From a virus, in the IMG/VR virus record IMGVR_UViG_3300020051_000064, positions 1 to 30,183 of that record: 30,183 bases of DNA. The stretch is one strand, 5' to 3'. Within the stretch, counting starts at the first letter, position 1. Every line of letters starts with the position of its first letter. This document shows, piece by piece, positions 23,809-30,183 of the stretch. The position numbers were made by a program, and so were the translations under genes. The notes under the pieces were generated by a model. The model had not been told where the DNA came from. It made no database searches and worked only from the letters and a program-made list of their open reading frames with translations.

Positions 23809-23837
23809 ATATTAGCGTTACTAATAAACTATGTCAA
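23809..23837 (-). promoter_or_regulatory. Sigma70-like promoter with embedded dyad (capsid unit)
   Basis: On the minus strand, a consensus -35 TTGACA (23837-23832) is followed by a 17-nt spacer and TAATAT (23814-23809). The spacer and -10 hold the shared element TATTAGTAACGCTAATAT, with TATTAG/CTAATA arms of 6 bp. The predicted start is near 23802. This is the best -35 of the three copies, which suits the capsid gene. Confidence 0.75.
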
Positions 23838-23849
23838 CAAGATACTGGG

Positions 23850-24137
23850 TCACCATTTAACTTTATGACTCCAATATCGGGCACTTAGGATGTCTGGTTT
23901 TGAGTCTTGGGCGTTGTGTCGTGCGTAGTAAGACTTCCTGCGCGCCTTATCTTTTTCTGACGTAGGGTTCTTGCCCGCGCCAGAGACCCCCTGCTGCCCA
24001 AAGCGAATGGTTTTTGTCTCGCCCGATGAATTCCTAGCTACAACAACATGCGATTTTGTCGCGTGCGAAGGAGTCTTTTTGGGTTTGTTAAAACCAGCCA
24101 CGCCTGCGCGAGCTAATCTGGGGTCTCTGGTTGTCAT
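23850..24137 (-). CDS. Small basic conserved phage protein
   Basis: The protein has 95 residues, strongly basic. The segment from ETKTIRFGQQGVSGAGKNP through DKARRKSYYARHNAQD to ARYWSHKVKW matches a motif common in many phages, KTIRFG...RRKSF-ARH......YWS-K-W. The family has no firmly assigned function. It ends a few nt before the capsid promoter and follows the scaffold-like gene, so a head-assembly or DNA-packaging role is possible. Confidence 0.7.
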   Translation of the reverse strand: MTTRDPRLARAGVAGFNKPKKTPSHATKSHVVVARNSSGETKTIRFGQQGVSGAGKNPTSEKDKARRKSYYARHNAQDSKPDILSARYWSHKVKW

Positions 24138-24147
24138 AGCATTCCCT

Positions 24148-25158
24148 CTAGAAAATATCGCCTCTAAGCCTTCTCAGCGTTGCTTCAGGAAGAGCATTAA
24201 ATTCCTCTTCAGAAAGTGAGCTTATATCGAGTGCTTTCTCACCGTGGCTGCTGCTTCCTTCTCCAGGAAGTTCTGGCGGCTGCTTCTTAGCTGCGTCTAA
24301 CTTCTTAGCAACCTCTGCCCTCTTCTTCGCCACTTCATCTACAGACTTCTTTGGTGCTTGTTTAGCGGTCAGCGCAGAAGAGTCATCCGATTCAGAACCA
24401 ATATCATGGGCTTTTATGACAAAATTAGATGCCTTCGATAGCGCATCTACCGCCCCTAAACCCTGAATCATAAACGCGTCGCGTAGCTCAATTACTTCTT
24501 GCGTAAAGTCTTCGTTATAGTCGGCAGAATTTTGGTCGAATACGGGGTATTCTGTTTCCAACAGGTTTGCAGCCTGCTGGAGAGCTGTTTCTTCGTTGTT
24601 TCTCGTAACAGTCTGCTCAACTTCTCGACGCAATTCATGAGACATAGCCTCCCTTTCCGCATTACGAATCTCACTACGCAGCTTCGCAGCTTTATCAGGC
24701 TCACCATCAAGGATAAAGTCCTGATATTCGCGCTCTTTGGCCTCGAAGTCATACGAAGGTAGCTCAGGCGGAGGGGGCTGATTGGCCTGCTTAAGCTCGT
24801 CGAGCTGCTTTTGCAGCGCCTTCTGTTTTGCTAACACCTCGTCAAGGCGAGATTTAGGCACCATCTGACCTTTTTTCTTGGCCTTTGGTTCCTCTAGTAC
24901 CTCTTCGAGCTCTTCGGTTTCGTCGAGCGCGACGGGCTCGTCGTCGGTTTCGGCTTCGGTTTCATCGACTTCTTCTTCGGCAGTTGGTACATCTTCAGTC
25001 TCCAAAGTTTCTATGTCGGACGTTTCATCCTCTTCTTCTGGTTCAGCTTCATCTACACCGAGCCCGAAATTGAGATCCACATCTACATCTTCAACCTGAT
25101 CGATAGCATCCGATCCTGGCATCCTGTCGAATTCTAAATTTTCATCCTTATCAGCCAT
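24148..25158 (-). CDS. Putative capsid scaffolding protein
   Basis: The protein has 336 residues. The first 95 are extremely acidic (long Glu/Asp runs such as AEPEEEDETSDIETLETEDV). A basic KAKKKGQMVPKSRLDEVLAK and a coiled-coil segment (KQKALQKQLDELKQANQ) come next, and then a helical body with EYQDFILDGEPDKAAKLRSE and REVEQTVTRNNEETALQQAA. An acidic N-terminus plus helical core, encoded between portal and capsid, is the standard picture of a podovirus scaffold. The scaffold directs procapsid assembly and leaves or is degraded on maturation. No protease domain is seen. Confidence 0.8.
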   Translation of the reverse strand: MADKDENLEFDRMPGSDAIDQVEDVDVDLNFGLGVDEAEPEEEDETSDIETLETEDVPTAEEEVDETEAETDDEPVALDETEELEEVLEEPKAKKKGQMVPKSRLDEVLAKQKALQKQLDELKQANQPPPPELPSYDFEAKEREYQDFILDGEPDKAAKLRSEIRNAEREAMSHELRREVEQTVTRNNEETALQQAANLLETEYPVFDQNSADYNEDFTQEVIELRDAFMIQGLGAVDALSKASNFVIKAHDIGSESDDSSALTAKQAPKKSVDEVAKKRAEVAKKLDAAKKQPPELPGEGSSSHGEKALDISSLSEEEFNALPEATLRRLRGDIF

Positions 25159-25161
25159 AAC

Positions 25162-27279
25162 TTATCCTTTGGGGGTTAGAGATTTGTTGGTTTGTTGCAT
25201 CGCCGTTGTGGCAATTCTTGTAGCCGCCGAAGTTTCTTGGTTAGTTCGGCGTGTAGTATTAGTTAGATCCGCAAGCTCTCTTCTGAGATTGAGCTCCATT
25301 TCCTTCATGCGCATCTGACTCTCAAGCTCCATGACCTTAAGCTGCGGCGTAACGTCTGCCACATCTTGAGTTTTCGCCATGTTGATCGCAGCTTCTGACT
25401 GCAGCTTCTGCACTTCTGCTCGTAACTTCTCGATAGTGAGCTGAATCTGCTCCATCTCCATTTCGTGATGGATCTGCTGCATCTGCGCTTGTTCTTCACT
25501 AGGCGGTTCAACACCAGTAACAGTGCGAATTCGTTTAGCCAGTTCACCCTTACGCGCGAGGTGGCTGTACTCTACGATAGCGTCATCTGGAATCATCACG
25601 CCTGCGCTGCGCAAACTCAGAGCCTCAGCGAACTGAATCTCGTCGAAGCTGTCGCGGGCGGGGGCTGTAGCAATAACTACATCGTATTCACCGATAGTTA
25701 GGTCATTAACAATTCGCCCCTCGGGAGTCATTTCGTTAATAACTATCGGCTCACGCGGCTTAAGGGGATCATCTTCATTTGTAATCTGAACTATTCGCTG
25801 CTCGGTGTAGAACCGCTGTATCAGATTCAGAATCTTCTCTGCCAAGTGCTGACGAGTCTTGTTCAAGTTATCCAGTGGCACCTGAATCATTATCGCGCCA
25901 CGATTCTGCTTAGCTTGTATCGCAATACCTGACACTTCAGCTGAGTCAGTACCCAGCATAGAGTCATTAATACCCGATATGGCTTTTATGTTTGCCGCCG
26001 CTTTCTGACCGATACGATCTAGACCAGTAGGGATAGTGTTAGGCTGAATCTTTTGGGGTGCCGTGGTGCCACGGGCGTACTCAAGCACGAGGCCAGTTTC
26101 GGCGCCATGCTCCTCGAGATCATCTGGTGTCATACCTACCAGTGAGCCGCTCTCTACCATCCACCCGCTATTAGCAGTGGTGTTAACAATATGCAGCTCT
26201 TGCGAAGCGATCTTGTTAAGCTGTTCTTGTGGGGATAACAGGTTACGTACCATGCCGAACGGACGACCGCGACGGAAGTAAGCGAAGAATGGTACTAACG
26301 TGAAGTCATCGTATGGCGACCAGTCATCGTGCAGCACAACTTTGTCACAGGTCACTGTCCAACGTACCTGCTTTACCATCTTAGTAATTACAGACAACCC
26401 GTGCTCTTTCGCGAACGCTTTCACCTTCCGCTCGTTCCAATTTTCTGGCACGCGCCTCTGGTCGCCGGTTGTGGGGTCGACATAGAAGTCTGACCTAGTC
26501 AGCTTTCGGTGCTGTCGCTCAATTACCCGAAGCGCCCTGACGTTTCGGTACTCTTCCTCTCCAGGAATCTGTGCACCTAAAAAATCTTCTCGGGTATCTA
26601 TGTCGCCGTAGCGAGTCTCTTCGTACTCTACCGAGTCGCGGCCAAAACTGTTGCCGTTTTCTGCGATGAACTGCAGCTTGTCAGCTTTGTCTTTACCGTA
26701 GACCTCTTCAATCTCGTCAAGGGTCATCCATTTCGTTTCGAATATCTCGTTCCAAGTGCGCGCGTCATACTCTTTTGCGTCTGGATCTATCAGTATATCC
26801 AGAGGATCTTTCGCCGTTATCCGCACCTCACCTTCAGTGCTGTCACTGAAATCTATGCGAACGTCAAAATAACCACGGCCATCAAGGATCAATCCGTCAC
26901 TAAACACCTGCTGCTCTATCCAATCCATTTTGTTGTTGTCAGAGATCTGCATGAACAACTTAGTCAGTGTGTTCGCTATATCACCGTCGCCGCCTTTGCG
27001 GGGTTTAAACTTCACGTCTGCCCGCCGTGAGCTCTGCTCACCTAGCACCGTATTAACCGTAGGCAGGATCGTGTTAATTGTCAGAGCAGGACGTCCGGCC
27101 TGATCGAGAGCTGCAATGTCTTCAGCCGCCCACTGATCACCTCGGTAATATGAGTCGCACTTCTTAGCCATTTCAATGTAATCAAGGTGGCCATTATCAC
27201 GAGCACGTACATATCTGTCCCACTGGCCAGACGCAATCATGTGCTCTTTGTCTGCGGTCAATCGCTTTGTATTCTTCAT
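25162..27279 (-). CDS. Portal protein (P22-like)
   Basis: The protein has 705 residues. It forms the dodecameric ring at the unique head vertex through which DNA is packaged and ejected. The N-terminal ARDNGHLDYIEMAKKCDSYY, RGDQW, GRPALTINTILPTVNTVLGE and DGLILDGRGYFDVRIDF follow the P22-type portal family. A long coiled coil occupies about 595-675 (EMEMEQIQLTIEKLRAEVQK, MELESQMRMKEMELNLRREL), which would extend into the head like the P22 barrel. Its ATG comes 2 nt after the large terminase stop and it is followed 3 nt later by the scaffold gene, so packaging and head genes share one transcript. Confidence 0.9.
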   Translation of the reverse strand: MKNTKRLTADKEHMIASGQWDRYVRARDNGHLDYIEMAKKCDSYYRGDQWAAEDIAALDQAGRPALTINTILPTVNTVLGEQSSRRADVKFKPRKGGDGDIANTLTKLFMQISDNNKMDWIEQQVFSDGLILDGRGYFDVRIDFSDSTEGEVRITAKDPLDILIDPDAKEYDARTWNEIFETKWMTLDEIEEVYGKDKADKLQFIAENGNSFGRDSVEYEETRYGDIDTREDFLGAQIPGEEEYRNVRALRVIERQHRKLTRSDFYVDPTTGDQRRVPENWNERKVKAFAKEHGLSVITKMVKQVRWTVTCDKVVLHDDWSPYDDFTLVPFFAYFRRGRPFGMVRNLLSPQEQLNKIASQELHIVNTTANSGWMVESGSLVGMTPDDLEEHGAETGLVLEYARGTTAPQKIQPNTIPTGLDRIGQKAAANIKAISGINDSMLGTDSAEVSGIAIQAKQNRGAIMIQVPLDNLNKTRQHLAEKILNLIQRFYTEQRIVQITNEDDPLKPREPIVINEMTPEGRIVNDLTIGEYDVVIATAPARDSFDEIQFAEALSLRSAGVMIPDDAIVEYSHLARKGELAKRIRTVTGVEPPSEEQAQMQQIHHEMEMEQIQLTIEKLRAEVQKLQSEAAINMAKTQDVADVTPQLKVMELESQMRMKEMELNLRRELADLTNTTRRTNQETSAATRIATTAMQQTNKSLTPKG

Positions 27280-27281
27280 GG

Positions 27282-28928
27282 CTATGCACTCATCGCCGAT
27301 TTGTTTTTAGGACCACCCTTAACAATATGGGCGAGCTTGTCCCTCCAAGAGGGAGTGTGAACAGTAGGCGCGTGATAACTTGAAAATTCAGCCATCATCA
27401 ATCCAAGCCACGCGAGCGCGTCGACCTGATCGTCATGGACGCCGTTTGGGAATCTCAATAGTTCTGCCACCAGCGGGCCTGTAAACACAGCATCACGAGG
27501 CAGGAATACCATCCCCTGCTGCATACGGCCTTGGATGGCGCGGGCGCGGGCTTCTTTGTCTCTTCTACCCGTGCGTAGGTCTTTGATGTACATTTCATAC
27601 AACCCCCTTTCACGCACACGTTTCTCAAGGAACGGGCCAAGGGCCATCTCGATGTGACCCTTCTCGATACCGACAATTGACGGTTTCCACTCGACGTATA
27701 AATCCAAAATCTTCTCTACAATCTCGAACCCGTCAAACCGCCCACGGACAATGTCCATGACGTACAACTTGTCAGCCTCGTCGACGCCAATGACCATCCC
27801 AACCGAGTAGTCGTTCCTGTCGTTTTTACCGATGGCTAAATCCCATGCGGCGTAGTACTTCATGCGGTCTTCGTCGATATCCTCAGGGTCGTAGTACTTA
27901 ATCATGCTGCGAGTAAAGTAATCACCCTCGTCTGCCACAGGATTCTGTTGATACAACGCGGACCAATCTCGAGGGCCAACTGCTTTTCGTATACGGTTAA
28001 GTGACGCGGCGTCATACCGATCAAGGTGTAACGGCTCGCCCATCTTCCGGTACTTCTCGTCTTCCTCAGCGATGGCGGGATAGCGAACTACTTCCCAATC
28101 GTCGCCGCCTTCGGTCGCCATTTTTAGTAGGCGCCCCGCAAGATCGTCGTCATGCCAACGAGTGAGAATAACCAGTACCCCGCCGCCAGGAGCCAGACGG
28201 GTGTACGCCGTTGACGTATACCAATCCCAGTTAGCCTCTCTATTATTCTGAGACTCAGCGTCTTCTCGGTTTTTTACGGGGTCATCGATAACTAATATGT
28301 GTGCCCCTTTACCCGTGATACCGCCACCAACACCTGCAGCAACAAAGCCGCCGCCACCAGTGGTGAGCCACGCTTCAGCACTTTGAGAGTCAGGATCTAG
28401 ACGTGTTTTGAAGGCACTCTTGTAGGACGGCTCTCGCAGCAGGTTACGCACCTTTCTCGAGAAACCCATCGCCAGTGAGCCTGAGTATGAGCAGCTAATG
28501 AACTCGTGCTCAGGGTTACGTCCCAAGTGCCAAGCGGGGAACGCTACCGAGGCAAGTGTCGATTTCCCATGCCGAGGGGGCATGAACAACATTAACCGTG
28601 GCGACTTCTTATCAACCACGTCTTGTGAGAACTTCTCTAACCTTTGGCAAATGTCCTTGTGCACCCAGCCTGCTTGGTAATCTGGATTGAACCGCTCAAC
28701 GAAGGGCAGCATCCGTTTACGCGTGAGGATACGCATGGCCAACTCTTCGCGAGCCATTTCTTCAGAAGTTTTTGGTAGAGGGACATCAGTACTGGGGTCT
28801 TTCGGCGAAGGCAGGGAGTCCTGCCGGTCTGCTTGGCAGTACACACACCAGTTGTCCGCGCCCATAAGAGTAGACGGAACCGACTTCTTACACCGTTCGC
28901 ATGTGCTCTTGGGCGCTTCATCCGTCAT
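27282..28928 (-). CDS. terL: Terminase large subunit
   Basis: The protein has 548 residues and acts as the ATPase-nuclease that packages DNA. The Walker A motif is MPPRHGKS (116-123), Walker B is ILVIDD (211-216), and the coupling motif is LTRWH (255-259). The nuclease half holds Asp363 (AAWDLAIG), Glu422 (GIEKGH) and Asp499/Asp500 (HDDQVDALAWL). An unusual N-terminal extension carries four cysteines, C10-x2-C13 and C28-x2-C31, that look like a zinc ribbon ahead of the ATPase. The start overlaps the small terminase gene by 11 nt. The family is certain; the zinc ribbon is inferred from Cys spacing. Confidence 0.95.
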   Translation of the reverse strand: MTDEAPKSTCERCKKSVPSTLMGADNWCVYCQADRQDSLPSPKDPSTDVPLPKTSEEMAREELAMRILTRKRMLPFVERFNPDYQAGWVHKDICQRLEKFSQDVVDKKSPRLMLFMPPRHGKSTLASVAFPAWHLGRNPEHEFISCSYSGSLAMGFSRKVRNLLREPSYKSAFKTRLDPDSQSAEAWLTTGGGGFVAAGVGGGITGKGAHILVIDDPVKNREDAESQNNREANWDWYTSTAYTRLAPGGGVLVILTRWHDDDLAGRLLKMATEGGDDWEVVRYPAIAEEDEKYRKMGEPLHLDRYDAASLNRIRKAVGPRDWSALYQQNPVADEGDYFTRSMIKYYDPEDIDEDRMKYYAAWDLAIGKNDRNDYSVGMVIGVDEADKLYVMDIVRGRFDGFEIVEKILDLYVEWKPSIVGIEKGHIEMALGPFLEKRVRERGLYEMYIKDLRTGRRDKEARARAIQGRMQQGMVFLPRDAVFTGPLVAELLRFPNGVHDDQVDALAWLGLMMAEFSSYHAPTVHTPSWRDKLAHIVKGGPKNKSAMSA

Positions 28929-29394
28929 GTGTCTGAGGCTCTAGGTACTGCGTCCCTTTGCCAGCAAGCTTCAACAACTCGTCGTCACTCAGTCGTTCGA
29001 GCTGCTTGGCACCATTAATCTGTATGTTGACCTGCTGATTCTGAGATTCTTTCGCCAGACCATGCAGACGCACCATACTGTCTACCGTATTCTTCATCTC
29101 TGTCGCGTTGGCAGAGGACACGTAGGCATTCATATACATTGAGTGTGCTTGTTGAATGCCAAATTTCACTTCCTCATGCATCTGCTCGCGGAAATACTGA
29201 ATGGCACGTGCCACGGCCTCTACTTTAGCGGCGGAGTAGGCATTGGCAGGTGACGCGTAACCAGCAGCACGCCCTGCAGCGGCAATAGTCATCCCACTGC
29301 AGATGAACTGGACTAGTTTCTCCTGTTGAACGCTAAGCACACCAATTTGAAGCCCCATATAAGGCATGTGGGAGTCAAACTCGGTCTTTGACAT
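28918..29394 (-). CDS. terS: Terminase small subunit
   Basis: The protein has 158 residues from ATG 29394, or 177 from a GTG at 29451 that would overlap the preceding gene by 53 nt. SVQQEKLVQFICSGMTIAAA followed by GRAAGYASPANAYSAAKVEA and VARAIQYFREQM is the helix-turn-helix pattern of small terminases, which recognise the packaging site. The middle is helical for oligomerisation (MYMNAYVSSANATEMKNTVD) and the C-terminus (LSDDELLKLAGKGTQYLEP) likely contacts the large subunit encoded next. Neither start has a clear ribosome binding site. ATG is preferred because it begins 4 nt after the preceding stop. Confidence 0.8.
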   Translation of the reverse strand: MSKTEFDSHMPYMGLQIGVLSVQQEKLVQFICSGMTIAAAGRAAGYASPANAYSAAKVEAVARAIQYFREQMHEEVKFGIQQAHSMYMNAYVSSANATEMKNTVDSMVRLHGLAKESQNQQVNIQINGAKQLERLSDDELLKLAGKGTQYLEPQTHDG

Positions 29395-29398
29395 TTGT

Positions 29399-29698
29399 TC
29401 AGTGGAGGGTGTGATTGTTGGAGTCGTCGTTATCGAAGTAATATCTATCACCCCCCGCGATGTAATTGCTCATTTCATTACTAAAATTAACGAAAATTGG
29501 AGGGTTGATGTAATCAACCTGAGTTACTTCTTCCACAAACTCTTGTATTTCGTCGTCTGCGTAGCCACTGGCACGTAAAACTTCGATTGTTTTGGCGTAG
29601 TCGTACACCAAAACAGGCGCGCTGCCCCTTAGAACGACTTGATACCCTATACAGGCGTCTTCTAGCCCTTCTAGGCACAGCACTTCTATATTATTCAT
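29399..29698 (-). CDS. Small acidic protein at the head of the packaging unit
   Basis: The protein has 99 residues, is acidic and has no recognised family. It has a beta-alpha opening (NNIEVLCLEGLEDACIGYQV), then GSAPVLVYDYAKTIEVLRAS and an acidic C-terminus with DRYYFDNDDSNNHTL. A Cys pair lies at 8 and 16. The ATG lacks a ribosome binding site and coincides with the predicted start of transcription of the promoter just upstream, so the mRNA may be leaderless. As the first gene before the terminase pair it may be a packaging or early-late regulator; this is guesswork from position. Confidence 0.6.
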   Translation of the reverse strand: MNNIEVLCLEGLEDACIGYQVVLRGSAPVLVYDYAKTIEVLRASGYADDEIQEFVEEVTQVDYINPPIFVNFSNEMSNYIAGGDRYYFDNDDSNNHTLH

Positions 29699-29704
29699 AG
29701 CAAT

Positions 29705-29733
29705 ATATTAGCTTTACTAATATTATTTTGCAA
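29705..29733 (-). promoter_or_regulatory. Sigma70-like promoter with embedded dyad (packaging unit)
   Basis: On the minus strand, TTGCAA (29733-29728), a 17-nt spacer and TAATAT (29710-29705) are found. The shared element TATTAGTAAAGCTAATAT covers most of the spacer and the -10, with 7-bp arms (ATATTAG/CTAATAT). The predicted start near 29698 falls on the ATG of the following gene. The -35 overlaps the 3' end of the HNH gene. Confidence 0.65.
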
Positions 29734-30183
29734 GCAACTGCCCAGCGATATTTTTAATCCACCACATAAACATATTCTCATCCAAGGTGTGCTTCATCAG
29801 GTTTATGCGGTTACAGACCAAGTGTACATTGTCAAGTGAGTAGCCGCGTGCTGGGTCTCGACGGTCAATTGACGCGTTTAGATCGACTCTACTAATGCCA
29901 TCTCTGTAACTGGTCATTAAAATGCCGCTATAGGCGCACTTACCGTCCTGCCGCTCCCAAATTTGCATCAAATCTTCAGGAGTTAGCGAAAAACCGTCAG
30001 GTTCTTTGCCTCGTAGCTTTTTTCTGTGCGAATAGCGTTGGTTTGCGCAGATCCTGGAGAAGTAACTCTCGGTACTCTGGTTGGTATTGATCCTTTTGCT
30101 ATGCCAACTGCATTCTTTACACTTAGTCGACCTACTATTGTTGCCGCGCTTATTCAATTTCATTTCGAAAGCGCTTTTAGGCA
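29723..30183 (-). CDS. HNH-type endonuclease (5' end cut by window edge)
   Basis: The frame stays open to the right edge: six codons (PKSAFE) precede the apparent ATG 30163. PKSAFEMKLNKRG...STKCKECS looks like the second half of a zinc ribbon (C--C...KPKS-F...R...CKEC), so the true start is probably outside the window. The nuclease part is DGKCAYSGILMT, then ASIDRRDPARGYSLDNVHLVC and NRINLMK. The usual HNH His is replaced by Arg in SIDRRDP, as in many phage relatives of the SIDRIDS...GY..N..LVC..iN.MK type. HNH proteins beside terminases can help packaging nicking; homing is the alternative. Confidence 0.75.
   Translation of the reverse strand, partial: PKSAFEMKLNKRGNNSRSTKCKECSWHSKRINTNQSTESYFSRICANQRYSHRKKLRGKEPDGFSLTPEDLMQIWERQDGKCAYSGILMTSYRDGISRVDLNASIDRRDPARGYSLDNVHLVCNRINLMKHTLDENMFMWWIKNIAGQLLAK

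Noticed and set aside
24878-25099. Serine-rich plus-strand reading frame
   Set aside because: Complement of the Glu/Asp-rich scaffold N-terminus; poly-Ser arises from reading GAA/GAG/GAT codons backwards.

Overview
The window is part of a tailed-phage genome (Caudoviricetes), most likely a marine short-tailed phage of a bacterium. All recognisable genes lie on the minus strand and read from about 30.2 kb down to 1. The short-tailed assignment rests on an N4-gp56-like capsid protein, a P22-like portal, a cluster of internal-virion-type proteins that includes one of 2022 residues, and the absence of any tape measure, sheath or tail-tube gene. The tail-fibre sequences resemble those of marine phages. 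No tRNA, rRNA, integrase, insertion sequence or CRISPR array was seen.

Layout in order of transcription: (1) 30183-27282, an HNH-type nuclease cut by the right edge, a small acidic protein, and the small and large terminase subunits. (2) 27279-23850, portal, acidic scaffold-like protein and a small basic protein. (3) 23837-22426, the major capsid gene as its own unit, with a sigma70-like promoter, a structured leader of about 175 nt, a strong ribosome binding site and an intrinsic terminator. (4) 22413-10764, a small post-capsid protein, two adaptor-like proteins, a GNAT-like protein, three internal-virion-type proteins and the 2022-residue giant. The giant carries a zincin motif and an FtsK-gamma-like DNA-binding domain. 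(5) 10754-9588, a lysis cassette: two unlisted small membrane proteins, a holin-like protein and a T4-type lysozyme. (6) 9582-1396, a second promoter-led block of virion-surface and fibre proteins, including a repeat protein with a 150-residue super-repeat, a large fibre with four sugar-binding-like repeats plus a beta-helix, and a glycine-rich tip protein. (7) 1396-1, a small Cys-rich protein, then a heme oxygenase and a ferredoxin-dependent bilin reductase. The reductase runs off the left edge.

The standout is the last pair. Heme oxygenase would open heme to biliverdin IXalpha, and the overlapping reductase would reduce it to a phycobilin. The reductase keeps the PcyA His and Asp but has Asp where PcyA has its catalytic Glu, which is the pattern described for the phage PcyX clade (phycoerythrobilin-forming). 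The pair sits at the 3' end of the late structural block with no promoter of its own visible, so it is probably expressed late with the fibre genes.

A second system-level signal is an 18-nt element, TATTAGTAWMGCTAATAT on the minus strand. It occurs three times (near 29.7, 23.8 and 9.56 kb), always upstream of a module. Each copy fills the spacer and -10 of a sigma70-like promoter with a 17-nt spacer, and its core is an inverted repeat. It looks like a phage promoter family with a built-in operator that coordinates packaging, capsid and tail modules.
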